Below, piece by piece: positions 22,496 to 34,973 of a DNA stretch of 64,000 nucleotides. The translations under genes were made by a program, and so were the position numbers. Numbering within the stretch: position 1 is the stretch's first letter; the number at the start of each line of letters is the position of its first letter. Below the pieces are notes generated by a model. That model searched no databases. It worked only from the letters and a program-made list of their open reading frames with translations, and was not told where the DNA came from. The DNA comes from Takakia lepidozioides (lineage: Eukaryota > Streptophyta > Takakiopsida > Takakiales > Takakiaceae): positions 16,616,001 through 16,680,000 of the forward strand of contig CM060734.1 of NCBI GenBank assembly GCA_030704615.1, given 5' to 3'.

Positions 22496-24645
22496 GGCGG
22501 CCACTGCCAACAGAGAGGTATGCAACGATAATAATTCCCGACCTGGACCGTCAAGACCCTCCATAGCTTCTCGTGTGGACGTATTCGACATTTCCGACGA
22601 TGAAGATGAGTGCATTGAGGTCCCCATGTCTTTCACACGGTCGTTCAAATCTGACATGGACGTCTCTGCAGGTGCTACGCAAGTACTCTCGAGCATAACT
22701 CCAACCCGGTCCATTGTGCAGCTCCTACGGCAACATCACCTCGATGGTTCTCGCTCCGAGCTGGCTGCTCTCGACTATGCCAAATTTCCGGTCAGGAAGG
22801 TAACGTATCTGCCTCCCGAAGTCGATGGCAATGTCATCTTCAAGTTTGCACCTGTCACTTCCTCAAACAAAGCCTCAGGGATGTTAACAGACATGGATCG
22901 AAAGCATGATGGACACCCCTGGTGTGTGACGAAGACCAGTAGCACGAAAATTGCTGATGGTGTTCGTGTACAATACGTCCTCTGTGCGGGGAAGCTGAGG
23001 TGCCTGAATCCTGCCTGCTTCCACTTTCTTTCCAAAAGAGGGCGGAGAAACGAGACGGATTGGACTGGCACAACGCATCATCCATTCATTGTCTCCAGCC
23101 AAGCTCCTGCGGGTACTTTCAAGTGCGCACATTGCAAAGAACCACCGACGTGCATGTCCATGTGCAGAGCCAAGCAATATTACGTAATCCATTTGCTCCC
23201 GGACTTGACTAGAGCTTGCATACACGTTGGGGTCCACTGCCACCCCTTGGCGAGAGGCAACATGCGTGAGGCTGTGCAGGAAGCACACGACATCATAAAA
23301 GAGGAGGTGAAATTGAGCCCCGGAGCAAGACCAAAGCAGATTCAGCTGAAGGCAGCCCACAAGATTGCTCTTGGAAAAATCATGTCTGAAGATGGTTCAG
23401 ACCGAGTGCCCTTGAACGAAAAGGAGATGCTTGACCTGTTGGAGTCCGTCTCGCACGTTTGTAGTCCGAATGTGCGGAATCACATCGTATCTTGCAAGCA
23501 GGAGTTCGGCCGGGGGTCGGACATGCACTCAATCCTGGAGGTGAAATGAATGACTGGATATGACTACATCCAAGGTAGCAGGTTTCCAGGGCAAGGCAGC
23601 GAATCCGATCGTTGTTACATTTTTAAAATGTCGACGTGTGGGCCTAGGAGTGGAGTCGACTTGGTCACTCGCATGACAACTGGAAACCTGTCGAATGCTT
23701 GGGTGATGTTTGATCACATCAAGCGAATTACAAACCATTAGTGGGTGACTATGGGTGCGCATGTTTATGACTATCACTCCAAGAGGCTCATGACGATTGC
23801 AATCTGTGAGATGAAAGGGGAGGACAACAGTCGGAGATGCATCTGTGGGAGGGCATAAACGAGCAGATGGCAAGGGCAGGATTGCCAGAGCCCAATTTCA
23901 GGGGATTCATGGCAGACAACGCTCAGGCCAACTGGGCAGCGGTGCGGCGTGTGTACGGTGAGGACCCCAATGTTCCAATGGAGGGGAAAGAGAGATCCTG
24001 TGGATTCCATTGGATGCAGAGTCTATCCCACTACACTACCAAATTTGTTGTTAGCTCATTCCAGGCTGAACACCGTGTCCTTTGTACGGCGTGGAAGGAT
24101 GCACCCACATTTGATGACGCGGAGGTTAAGTTTGCTATCATCGAGGCTTGGTGGAACACGTCAGGTGCAGTGGAGACAACCAATATGGGAGCCTTGCACA
24201 ACTGGTTGGGGTGGTGGCATTTTCCGGTATCGACAGTTCGGACAGTACATGCGGGAGGTATGATCCTGTCATTTTCGTGCAATTGTCTTTCTATTACGGA
24301 CCTTTCCATTGGTTCCTCACCATTGTCTGTGTCCTTGTAGGAGCGGTGCTTGGATTCCGACACGGACATGCCGAACACGAATATGGCAGAATCAGTGCAC
24401 TCCTCCTGGCGAGCGTCTTCTGCCGCACATCTGGTGGACGTAGTGACGGCCACAACAGAGGACATCGATAGAGCAATCATGCAGCAAGCCACGTACTACA
24501 AGTTCCTGAGCGGGAAACAATGGGGCTTTGGGCCGGACAGGGAGGAATTGTTGGTGCGAACAGCTTCGAGGTCGAAGAATCCACTGAAATGGGCGACAGC
24601 ATTGCGAGAGAAGATCAAAGGGACGCCTCTGCACCGTTTGACAAC
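22480..24645 (+). pseudogene. MULE-like transposase, 5' half
   Basis: The first long frame (to 23549) has two cysteine clusters (KLRCLNPACFHF and FKCAHCKEPPTC) suggesting an N-terminal zinc-binding domain. It then passes an in-frame TGA at 23547 and a TAG at 23739 into AHVYDYHSKRLMTIAICEMK (first catalytic region). A frameshift near 23820 leads to FRGFMADNAQANWAAVR (second Asp), and another near 24222 to RYRQFGQYMRE. A probable intron at 24259-24340 (GTATGA...TTGTAG) precedes NTNMAESVHSSW, the likely third acidic residue. This order is that of Mutator-like DDE transposases. Coding similarity ends near 24645, where PPR-type sequence begins; the missing C-terminal part is at 45885-47006. Confidence 0.65.
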
Positions 24646-26995
24646 ATGCACAACAAGACGTGGTCTCCTGGGATGCAATGATCGTAGGATATGCTCTACA
24701 AAGGCGCAACAGTGTGCTTGACAGTCGCTTAAGCATCATAAGTAACTACAGCATCTTGAGCAGAGCTCTCCCAGTGCCACGACAGTAGGGCAGACCAGCG
24801 CGGGAAGAGCAGGAGCTGCAGATTTGGCAGCGTGAAGATGAAGAGACCTTGCAAAACCAGACTGTTCCTACTATGAGGGCATTTCAGGCTGGTATCCCAT
24901 ACCCTTTACCTCTCCCCCCACTCTTCATGTGTTCAAAGATATCTGAATATGTTGAACATGGTTCTGGCATAGAGGCTTTCACGACATCACGAAAGGGCAA
25001 AGCGGTGCATACTAACTTCGTCCAAGCAGTAATTGAATCTGTTAGTCTTCTAGAGACTACCCCCACTGCCATGAATTACACAAGTGGTTGCTTGAACTTA
25101 GATGCATGCCATGTATTTTACAACATGACTTTCCGAACGGTGGTCTCATGGAGCGCCATAGTTGAGGAGCGTGTGATGCAGCGGGAGAACTGGCTGCGCT
25201 CGAAAGAGAAAGAGCGGCGGCTACAGCAGCAGACCATGCTAGAGATGGACTCACCTCAGCATACACAAGGTTCTTTGCCTCTATGCCTCAACTCGTCTCT
25301 GTTTCACTCAGCTCTGCTTATCACCCACAGTCCCCCGACACATCACAAGAGCCTGGCAGCCATGGAAAAGCGCAAAGCTATACCTGATGACATCATCAAA
25401 GCTGTAGTTGTTCCAAATGTCATTCTGCACACTGCCCTGGCAGATCTGGAAAAGGGCATAGAGGTCCATGGCGACATCTTCAGAGCTGGAATTGTACCAA
25501 CTGTCATTCTGAACAATACCCTAGTGGACATGTATGCAAAATGTGGCCGGTGCATCGAGGATGCAAAGGGAGTGTTTGACGCTATGGCTGAACGAGATAC
25601 GGTGTCATGGAATGCAATGCTTGAAGATTCTGCTGCAGTTGTACCAAATGTCATTCTACACACTGCCATGGCAGATCTGGAAAAGGGCAATGAGATCCAT
25701 GGCGACATCTTCAGAGCTGGAATTGTCCCCACTGTCATTTTGAACAATACCCTGGTGGACATGTATGCAAAATGTGGGTGCATCAAGGATGCAAAGAGAG
25801 TGTTTGACACTATGGCTGAACGAGATATGGTGTCGTGGAAGGTGATGCTTGAAGGTTCTGCTGTAGCTGTACCAAATGTCATTCTGCACACTGCCCTGGC
25901 AGATCGGAAATGGGCAATGAGGTCCATGGCGACATCCTTAGACCTGGAATTGTACCAACTGTCATTCTGAACAATACCCTGGTGGACATGTATGCAAAAG
26001 GTGGGCTTGCTGACATCATCAAAGCTGGAGCTGTACCAAATGTCATTCTGAACACTGCCCTGGCAGCTCGGGTAAAGGGCAAAGAAGTCCATGGCGACAT
26101 CGTCAGGGCTGGAATTGTAATGAACGAGAAAGAGCTGCAGCAGCAACAGCAGCAGACTATACTAGAGGTGGAGAGACAAACTCTTGTCAACATGTATGCC
26201 AAGTGTGGATGCCCGCTGGATGCCCGCCAAGTGTTCGACAAAATGCCTGAACAAACTGGGTGCTTTTGGAACATAATGTTAGCAGGGTATGCGAAGCATG
26301 GATGTGGGAAAGAGGCTTTCGAGATCTATGAGCAAATGATGAGGGAAGGGCTGATTCCTGACAGGGTCTTTTTCATTTGCATTCTCAATGCGTGTGCAAG
26401 CCAAGGTGCACTGCAGGAAGGCAAACAGGTCCATATGAACATCTTCAAAGCTGGAACTGCGCCAGTTATCAATCTGGAGAACACCCTGTTGACATTTATG
26501 CCACATGCGAGAGTATAGAGGATGCACGTCACGTGTTTGGCTGGGATCTTGGGAACAAAGAGTGGCCGACACTCATCATTCTGGACACTACCTTGGTCGA
26601 CATGAATGCCAAATGTGGCAACATAAATGATGCACGCCAAGTGTTTGACGATATGCGTCAATGCAATGTGGCCTCATGGAATGCAATGATTACAGGATAT
26701 GCCCCCTATGGGTGTGGTAGGAAGGCTTCAGAGGTCTATGCGCAATTAATTAATGACTTCAATTGGCTGAAGGTCTTGGAGACTACCCAACTGACCATAA
26801 CCTGGCGACAAATGTGCACTTCTATCATGGCTCCAAAGCGACCAGGGATATTGCTGCTATGCACAAATTTGCGAGTAAGTACAAACCACCCAGGCCAGCA
26901 CTCAGCTTATCTCAACACGAGACCTCATCTGAACACAGCACCATGCAGATCTTCTATTCAAGCCCATCTCAGATATGCTGTTGCAGCTACTAATG
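24646..26995 (+). pseudogene. PPR protein pseudogene (degenerate, tandemly expanded)
   Basis: Pentatricopeptide motifs recur through several frames: RTVVSWSAIVEE at about 25140, NTLVDMYAKCG three or more times at 25520-26000, LVNMYAKCGCPLDARQVFDK at 26190, ILNACASQGALQEGKQVH at 26380, TTLVDMNAKCGNINDARQVF at 26590 and VASWNAMITGYAPYG at 26670. Plant PPR proteins bind organellar RNA. Frame breaks at about 24830, 25360, 25910, 26500 and 26780 show that it is not functional. 24655-24790 matches 45600-45720, so both inner ends of the split MULE carry the same PPR stretch. Confidence 0.8.
25402..26120 (+). repeat. Tandem repeat of a PPR unit (about 230 bp period)
   Basis: GTACCAAATGTCATTCT starts successive units at about 25408, 25641, 25870 and 26033. 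Each unit encodes VPNVILHTALADLEKG, HGDIFRAGIVPTVILNNTLV and DMYAKCG plus a FDxMAERDxVSW segment (about 76-78 residues, two PPR motifs). The last unit is shortened to about 165 bp. Confidence 0.85.
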
Positions 26996-27159
26996 GAGAT
27001 CTCGCAGCCAGAACCCTACTATGAGCCTCGCCTTCAGGCTTTTTTAAATACTACCACATCCCAGGCATATCAGTTTTGCGAAATTCCACGGCAACTAACT
27101 GTTGTACGAGGGCTGACTACCCAGCAGCTATTCTGGCCACGCCTCCACACCCGACCACA

Positions 27160-28411
27160 CCAAAGCTTCTTGAGTCCTAGGGAACATTCTTACCCCCCGC
27201 CATATTTGTATCAAGACACAACCAATGCCCATCACAACCATACCTGTCTACCAATCCCATCACCCCCAAATATTCATCCATCGCACCCCTCTACCCGATA
27301 CCCAATACATTCATTTAAAACTCCGCCAAATACAAATACCCTCACACTAGATACAAAGAATACACTTTCATCCATGCCCCCATTAGGCGCCATCCATTCA
27401 AGCTCCCCACCTACCTCTCTTATAGCCACCACATTAAACACTATAACCCCCACCTATCCACGGCCCATAATATACCTATATCAATCTCATAATATTGGCC
27501 CCCAAATAAATTACCCATCAATAGACTCCCCTTTACATTCATCAACGACCAGCTCTACTATTATCCACAACATTACCCCTCACTATAGACTTCAACCGCG
27601 CCCTCACACTACTTACCCCCGTTCCCTCAAAATCCAATTTATAACCCACTGCCCACATGGGAGATATCACCAGAAACCTCTCGCATCTAAACATTCCTCT
27701 CACCATCCACCGTCCCACTTTAAGTCCTATAAATTTGCCTGAGAAACGCTTATACTACTACGCTGCGGCAACATCCACCCAAACCCAGGCCCCTCAACCA
27801 TCACTAGCATCATCAACAAGCTTTCAAAGGACCATAAAGACATATATGCACTATATTTCCAAACAAACACTGTCTCACTCGTACCTGCATATCAACACCT
27901 TAGTGGCCACTTCTCTCCCTTTCTCCCCAGCCCTTCCACCAATAACCGCAAACCCACACACCCAATCGCCACCTTTGGGCTCCCTACCTGCCAACACCCA
28001 TCTCTAGTCAATGCCACCTATAAACTTAGCACATACCCCATACAACACCTCATATTCTCACTAATCATCATCATCTCCCCAATATCCTCAATATGCAATG
28101 ACTACTTTCGAACCCAACCAGACACACACATTTGTTCACTACTACAACAACTGCATGATTTACCCACACTACCTCACAGATATCTAGCACCCCCACACTA
28201 CCTACACAACCTCCACGAATCTCTCGGCCTACTACAAGCCAAGCCCGGAGAAGTCCATAGGATTCTCGGCGAACACCTGGCACACCCAATTGCACCCATA
28301 CACGAGCTAGGTACTATCGCCAACAAATTCCCATTCATCTCCAAAAACAAATTCTTACTGCAACCCTTCAGGTCAAGACAGGCATCCCTAGATATCAACC
28401 CCTGCCCATGA
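27160..28411 (+). pseudogene. C/A-rich LINE 5' region and ORF1 remnant
   Basis: The plus strand is strongly C- and A-rich, with long proline/threonine/serine-rich frames (for example 26975-27742). From about 28030 to 28411 an open frame ends LHESLGLLQAKPGEVHRIL ... NKFPFISKNKFLLQPF. It immediately precedes the endonuclease domain, as ORF1 does in LINEs. No zinc knuckle is visible. The assignment rests on position and composition. Confidence 0.4.
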
Positions 28412-28509
28412 CACCACCATCCACCACCCCCTCCTACATGCCCAGCTCCACCAGTGACCCACCTCCAACACCCCCTAGATCCCACAGTCCCCCACACACC
28501 TCCTCCCCC

Positions 28510-29090
28510 TAGCAAGCACACACACTCAACATACTTACTTGGAATGTAGGATCACTTGCCACTAGCATTCAAAGCCTTATCCATCTCATGGATTCTACAC
28601 CCCCGCATATCATCATATTACAAGAAACTAAACTTAACACACACAACCCCAATAGTTCCTATATCAACAAACTCCTTCCAGCCTACTATATATTGTATGG
28701 TAACTCATTCACAGCCGCACAGTGCCTAACTAGACGTTCCACGCCATACCATCCTCCTCGGGGTGGGGTGGCTTTTGGTATCCTCCGCACACATCACTCC
28801 CCTAGTACCACGGTCAAAATACTTGTCGCTCTCCCCTTCCGATCACACCTTCAAATCATCAAACTACACCTCCCCGCGCTCCCCCCAATTATCCTTATAC
28901 ACTTGTACATGTCGTCACACGCCGAAGATCTCCCCTTGATCCCTGATATCCTACTCACCATCACCAACACACTCACCCAATCCTCCATCCACCCCCAGCG
29001 CTACATTCTAGCAGGCGATTTCAACAGGGACATTGCCCTCATGGGTCACACATACAACGGTATACACTTGGGGGGGTCACTATCAAAACC
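28510..29090 (+). pseudogene. LINE APE-type endonuclease domain, truncated
   Basis: From about 28527 the frame shows ILTWNVGSLATS (Asn motif), IIILQETKLN (catalytic Glu), GGVAFGI, LIHLYMSSH and AGDFNRD (GDFN motif). These are the markers of the endonuclease/exonuclease/phosphatase domain that nicks target DNA for LINE retrotransposition. It breaks off at SLSKPREN near 29095, before the C-terminal SDH motif and the RT. A LINE RT fragment lies on the minus strand at 44243-45121; whether it belongs to the same family is unknown. Confidence 0.75.
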
Positions 29091-29099
29091 ACGTGAGAA

Positions 29100-30569
29100 C
29101 AAATATAGGGTGCGATTTATTTTTTTGAGGTAAAATTTAGAAAAAAATAAATAAAAAATACTTAAAGAATATGGTAGGAAAATATCCTTTCACCCAGTTT
29201 TTTTAAAAGAAGGGTCACCAAAAATCCAGAGTTTTACTTTAAAAGTTAATGTAATAAAGGGTTTTATCTACAGTATAATGTATCCATCCTTATGAAGTTT
29301 ATCATATTTCATCCAGCTCTAACTGTAGATGCACAATTTAACGCGCGGAATATTTTTTGAGTGTTTTTTAGGCAAGGAGAGCCGATTTGTACACAGACAG
29401 CGACGAAACATGACCATTTGTATCAGAAACGACGAAACATCGACATGGCTACTAGAATGGCCAACAAATGGAAGAGGTCTGCGACGTCCATGAAGCCAAA
29501 GCGCTCAGGAGTTTATATAACTAGGGTACCTGCAAGGAGCAGCAGGGCGTGCGATTCCGGTCGACCGTTCGAACATATAGGGGCCGATTAAAACGACTGC
29601 AGGCAACAGTCTGCTGCCTGTTCCTCACCTCGACATTCGATCGCTATTCAAACAGAGGCAAGTTAGGAGAGCTTGACCTCCATGACAAACTACCCACTGG
29701 GTTATTCTTTCAACGACATGGTTGACAACAGTATCGCAATTCCAGGTAGAAATTTCCACGTTGCTTCAATGCAGTTCATGAAGACGCCGGAGGTGTGGAG
29801 CACAATGCTCATGATACGATTTCATTTTCATGCTCGGATAAGTCGGTGACAGGGATCAACTATGGGTTCCCCTGTGTTTTAGTTCATTCATGCAAAACAG
29901 ACACTGCAGTGCGGCAAGTTGCAGACTACTGGCAGTGATCTATTTTTCCCAGGAGGACAAGTCCACCTTTTGGTATGGTTTCAATTCAAGGAGCTTCCAA
30001 GGAGTCTTGGTCTCCTACAAGAAATCCTAAAGAGGTTTTATCCAGCGGTAACGGCCGACTGGGATTTTGTTGTGTTAAGTACCTTCAGCTAACAGGACGA
30101 GGCCGGAATCGAGCGCTGTTTGTGGAGGGATTTTTATGATGTGGTTAAAAGGGAGAAAAGATGATGTGGAAGGAGTTTCAGCCCCTGGCGTTGATCTTTT
30201 CCCAATCAAAAAATTATGCTATGCGTTGAAACATAGTTTTCACGTGCAATTGTCGCTTGTTTGTTTTTTATGGCTGATGGTTGGACCACATGAACTTGAA
30301 GTTTGGTGGGTGTTTCAAGCATACCACAAGGGAGTTTGTGGCTAAGTTTCAAAACATTTGGAGGAAGTTAGCAACAATTCACTATTTTTGAGGTTTTCGG
30401 GCGACCGTGGCCAAGAGAAATTCATTTTGATGGGATTTTTGGGTCCACAAGAATTAGCACCGCCCCCAACCAGCTGGTTGGATGATTTGTGCCACCTACC
30501 AACCAAAAAGTGGTTGATTGCCTATTCCATCCAAGGATTTTGGATGTCATCCATGTTTTTTTTATAGTA
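29100..30569. other. Unassigned A/T-rich to mixed region
   Basis: After the LINE break comes a T- and A-rich stretch (29110-29350), then sequence with short frames (29361-29591, 30136-30345, 30358-30567) that resemble no family I know. Two nearby copies of the string CGACGAAACAT occur at 29401 and 29430. I see no RNA gene. Confidence 0.4.
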
Positions 30570-31880
30570 TTTCTAGTATAAGTAGATTAGGAGGTGAGCT
30601 TGCTCACCACTTCAAACACTTCATTCCTTGTTTTTGCTTGTTAGTTGCTTGTTAGTTAGTTGCTTAGAAGATAGCTTGAGAAGTTTGCTTTATGTTTTGG
30701 CAACTAGCTTTGAAGTCCTAGATTGCTTGTGGCTTATAGCTTAGCCTAGATGTTTTAGGCAAGCTTGGAGGAATCATCTAGTGTGCTAGGGAGACTAGAG
30801 AGATCCTAGGACCTAGTGTGTAAGGGCCAAGAGCCATTTTTATGTGGAAAAAAAAAACATCTTCCCCAAAAAGCAAAGAGGTTTTGTCATTTGAGAGTGT
30901 GGTGAGCCCTTGAGGAGTGAAGAGGAGGTAGGAGCAACAAACCCCATAGGAGAGGTGAGCACTACCCCTTCCCTTCAAGTTTTGGTAGCCTACTTAGCCA
31001 AGTGACCCCCTTTGAGTGGAGAAAAGAGAGTCTTAGCCTTTGTTCATGTGTGTGTGTTTTTTTTTTCTTGTCTCTTGCTTGTCCATTGTTGTTGGAAGCT
31101 TATATCTAACCTTAGCTTGGTCCTAACTACCCAAGGAGTAGTAGGAGCTTGGGGAAAGAGAGAGACTAACTCTCCTTAGTGGCCAAGAGGCCCAAAGAGT
31201 TGTCATTTTTATCCATGTTTTGTCTTTTGGCTTAAGAGTGTAAAGATCTAACCTAGGAGTGCTAACCATACAGTGGAGTAACTCTAAAGTGGGTGTGGGT
31301 TCTCTTTATGTTGGCCACTAGGCCTTGGTGTTGTTCAAATTGATGAAACACTAACCCTTGACCTCCAAGACTAACCATGCAAGGGTTAGCTAGTTCAAGC
31401 TTGGAATAAATAGGGGTGTTAGTTTTCTTTTGTCATTTGAGAGTTGAAGGAAGAGAATCTAGAGCAACTAGATCTAACCTTCTCTAGACCTCATCACTAG
31501 GCTTCATTTTCCCTCATGGAAGAGAGAAGAAATCAAAGAGGTAGGAAGAAAGAATATTTTTAGTTTCATTTTTTGTTTTGTTCCATGTCGCTAGAAATTT
31601 AAATAGCTTCCCAACCCAATTTTTTGTGTGTGATTTCATTGAGTTTAGACTTCATAGCTTATAAGCTTTGGGGGGGCTTAGTGTTGAATGACTAGTATGT
31701 TCTTTTGGTGTTGTTTGACTAACCCCAAGGGTTAGTCAAACCCAAAATGGTTGGCATGCTATGGGGATGGGTTGGTTTTCTTTTCAGGCATGATGGGCTT
31801 TAAGGTGGGCCATGATGATGGTTCAATGACTTAAGTCAATAGCCAAAGTGGCTATTGCATGGTATTAAGCACGAACCACG
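30570..31880 (+). promoter_or_regulatory. Possible LTR/leader region with TATA-like start
   Basis: AGTATAAGTAGATTAGGAGG at 30578 is followed by the hairpin GGTGAGC-TT-GCTCACC. A long non-coding G/T- and AG-rich stretch then repeats CTTGTTAGTTGCTTG and AACCTTAGC-type words. The pattern (TATA, hairpin, stop-rich leader) resembles the R-U5 and leader of an LTR retrotransposon, but no paired LTR is in the window. Confidence 0.3.
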
Positions 31881-31889
31881 AGACAAAGA

Positions 31890-32110
31890 GGGAGAGCGTT
31901 GACTGGCGCTCCCACGGCTGTCGGTCTGCGCGGCAATCACGAGCAGGGAGGGCGCGTTCAAATCCGAGTTAGACCTTGTGGTTTAAGCCTTTACCCGCTG
32001 GTTAAAGTGTTAGACCAGGGTGCGGGACCTGCGCCAGAGCCACTGGCGCTACGCCACGCCGCGGCTGGCAGGTCCGGCGACCGCCGGATAAAGGCATCTT
32101 CTACTACCCA
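31890..32110 (+). other. tRNA-like/SINE-like GC-rich block
   Basis: The block stands out as GC-rich in an AT-rich region. GCGTTCAAATCC at 31947 resembles a Pol III B box. CTGGTTAAAGTGTTAGACC at about 32000 resembles a tRNA A-box region, but the order is A-like after B-like, and no cloverleaf folds. A degenerate SINE or tRNA-derived fragment is possible. Confidence 0.25.
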
Positions 32111-32829
32111 GCGGTCCCCCATATTAAGGGGGTGACCATTTAATATTTTTTAGGGAGGCTAATATAGCTTGAAACTTATGGATGGTGCATTAGGGGGAGT
32201 TTTGGTGGCTAGTCTTGAATTCTAAGGGGCTGCCAAGGTCACCTCGGTGCCGTCGTTTAGAGTCATAAGAGATGGCTTAGAGCCAAGATGGCTTTGCGGG
32301 GGTAACACGAGACACCTCGGCAAGAGAAAGAGGGAGGAAAGTCCATAGAAATCGAACCAAGGTTTTCGGGGTTTCAAACGAGAGAGACGACCGGATCTTT
32401 GACACGTGGCCTTGGGTAGGGATTTCTTGGATGGATGATGGCGGATGAAATAAGCAGTATTTCATCCATAGGATGGATGTAGGATGATAAATGCAGTTTT
32501 TCATCCGCTGTTTGACAAGTCATTTTAGCTCTAGGGGGGGTTTGAACCTAGGACCTAGAGGCTAGGGGCTATGTATTAAGGGCCTAGGGGGTTGTTGGAC
32601 TCATTGGGCCAATTCCCTATGGTTCCTACATCTTGATAAGGGTTTTTGGGCGATGAAAGGGGGTTAGAGAATTATATGGAGGCCAAGCCATAGGTCATTG
32701 GAGAGCTTAGATGAATTCCTACCTTATGTCTATTTTTCTAGAATTAGTGAATTTCCAGCCTCAGTAATTGATTTTGAAGTGTGTTTTCTGTGTGGAAAAT
32801 TACCAGAAAATAGGGATAGAGGTAAATAG
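32111..32829. other. Unassigned region with scattered CATCC/GGATG motifs
   Basis: Non-coding. 32430-32510 holds several GGATGGATG and TTTCATCC words, the same motif class as in the terminal-repeat units, but without clear alignment to them. Confidence 0.35.
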
Positions 32830-34047
32830 GGTTTCACTCCTTAATTAGCCATAATTAAGGGTAATTAAACAAATCTCCAGGGCCATCATAAGCTGCATTT
32901 TTCATCCGGTTCAGATGAAAAAGTTAATAAGTTCATCTAATTGGAGAAGGTCCATCATTAGGATGGAAAAACAGTACATATCATCCAAGGCAGCGGTTTC
33001 TCATCCTAACAGGTAATTCATCATCCCCTAAGAAAAGCCTCGTCCAGTACGGAAAAAAAGGCCATAAAGGAGGAATAAAACGAATTAATATCCTGGTATT
33101 TTTCATCCGGTATGGATGGAAAAATCATAGATAGGATGCCAGTGTCAACCCCTACAGAGGTAATTCCTCATTCTCTGGTGACTCATCTGGTATAGATGAA
33201 AGTCAATAAAAGATGAATGAAAAAATCATAGACCCATTTTAGAGGTATTTTAGTGTCCACCCTGTCATAATCCATCCGGTATAGATGGAAGAACAGGAAA
33301 TTAACACTGATAAAAGCGGCCAATTCCAAGGAGGGAGGGAGAGAGAGGGAGAGAGAGGGATCCCACCAACCAGCCCCCGGTATGGCAGTCCCTTATGGAG
33401 TGAGTGTGTTATGCACTCACCCCGTAAGGGAGTACATACCAGACCCCTTCATAAGGTTTCTCCCTCTTCAAAGTAGATTCCAACCCCCGGATAGTTTTGC
33501 CATAGGGGCTGGAAAATGCCTACTTCCTCGCCTTTCCATGTTTAAGGATCAATAAATGGGTGTCATGGATCAGCAAACATGGATAAGAGAACAATGTACA
33601 AACCCACTCCAAGACAAGTGTAACGCAGGATGGTAGCAACCTGCTATACACCGTCCTGGTTTTAAGGCCAGTTTTTCCAAAGGTATGATAAGCAGTAGCA
33701 TATCACATATGCATATTTGCTTAGTGGTGCTACATAGAGCAAAGCCACTTGTAGAGAGGTATGAAAGCATATGAGCCTAAGAGTGTCTAAAACTGATACA
33801 AGGCATCAGCTACAGGATACCATCTAACACGAGTAGTGTGCATTGACCGGATCATGTAGAAGGTATACATACACTCCTGCAGGTGGTTTTACCTGGGCCT
33901 AGCTCAATATATCAATATGAAGACAACATCCAAAAGCATTATGCTTACATTAAAGACCTTCGTGCTTAAAATCACCAACAAGTTTTTGCTGGAGGACATA
34001 CCTTATGAAGGTCATTGCTCCGTATCTTTGTCATGGAGGGACCTTCT
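32830..34047 (+). repeat. Terminal-repeat unit, plus-strand copy, interrupted by the gypsy LTR
   Basis: It matches the reverse complement of 48845-50035: CTCCTTAATTAGCCATAATT, CATCCGGTATGGATGGAAAA, the purine tract at 33330, hairpin H2 at 33379-33440, and the following 600 bases down to GGAGGGACCTTCT. At 34047 the unit is broken by an LTR; CTTCT (34043-34047) is the target duplication. The uninterrupted junction GGGACCTTCTGCCAGGCC can be read on the minus strand at about 48840. Confidence 0.8.
33379..33440. repeat. Hairpin H2, copy at 33.4 kb
   Basis: GGTATGGCAGTCCCTTATGG-AGTGAGTG faces CACTCACCCCGTAAGGG-AGTACATACC across a seven-base loop. It follows the purine tract, as in the other copies. 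Confidence 0.75.
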
Positions 34048-34972
34048 TGTTAGAGGACTGTCTGGGACTTAGACACTTATACGGGATCTGTAGGGTACCC
34101 TTAATTTTTGCACAGACTGAGACCAACAGGAGCCTTAGGGGTGACAGCAGCGCACTTTAGAAGGGGGTTACACAGCCCGTCACAGCCAACACAGCCCGTC
34201 ACAGCTTCGCACAGCCCGACACAGCCCATCACAGCCAACACAGCCACACAGCCAGTCACAGCCCGACACAGCCGGTCACAACCCGTCACAGTTTCACACA
34301 GCCAGTCACAGCTTGACACAGCTGTCACGACCATAGGGAACGGATAGCAGGACAGGGAACGACTGTGGGGAACAACACCTGCGAATGGAACATGTTAGTT
34401 CACGGACGACGGTTAGTGAGGGAAGCGGTTAGAACAACGGGTAGGAAGATAAAACTAGGAGCAAGGACTGAAGGGGGGATCACTTCTGGGTGGGGGACTT
34501 CTGGCATCAGGGCTTGGAAATAGAGGGAGAGCACATCTCTGAGTGGAAAGATGAAGAGCACGGAGTAGGAGAAGTGACGATCTGTTGTTACTTGATGAAT
34601 GCAAGCTATAGAATTGTAATGTAGAGTATATTAGAGACACCATGGCTTCAGCCTGATACTTGATAGATATTAATCTGATACACACTTCATACTCACACTG
34701 TGTAGAGAGATCTGAGTGAAGCTGTGGAATGAATGGATGAGTTGATGGAATCCGATAGATTGATGAAGCAAACTGATACTTAATTATCAATAGTAAGGTA
34801 GCTAACATGAATGCGAAAAGGAAAACAAATAGGAAACACCCCCATGATACACTAGCTGTAGGTCATGACTGATTGTTCTGAGCGGGCTGAGTACTTAGAG
34901 ATTTCCAACTCTTCTATCTTGGAGTTTCCGCCTCAGATAGCGAAGGGATGGGTGAGTAAAAGCCGCGCGACA
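34048..34972 (+). repeat. 5' LTR of Tat/Ogre/Athila-like gypsy element
   Basis: It begins TGTTAGAGGACTG and ends GCCGCGCGACA, giving TG...CA ends. The target duplication CTTCT precedes it and a PBS follows two bases later. Length is 925 bp. The same LTR in inverse orientation is at 50452-51422 (971 bp), where CTTCT follows it on the minus strand. The LTR contains a CACAGCC heptamer array. Confidence 0.85.
34165..34326 (+). repeat. CACAGCC-type minisatellite inside the LTR
   Basis: Irregular tandem copies of CACAGCCCGTCACAGC and CACAGCCAACACAGCC. The corresponding array in the LTR at 50452-51422 is longer, which explains most of the length difference between the LTRs. Confidence 0.85.
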
Positions 34973-34973
34973 T

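Noticed and set aside
21347-22554. Many small ORFs on both strands in the palindrome array
   Set aside because: They translate the same short repeats in different frames and are by-products of the array.
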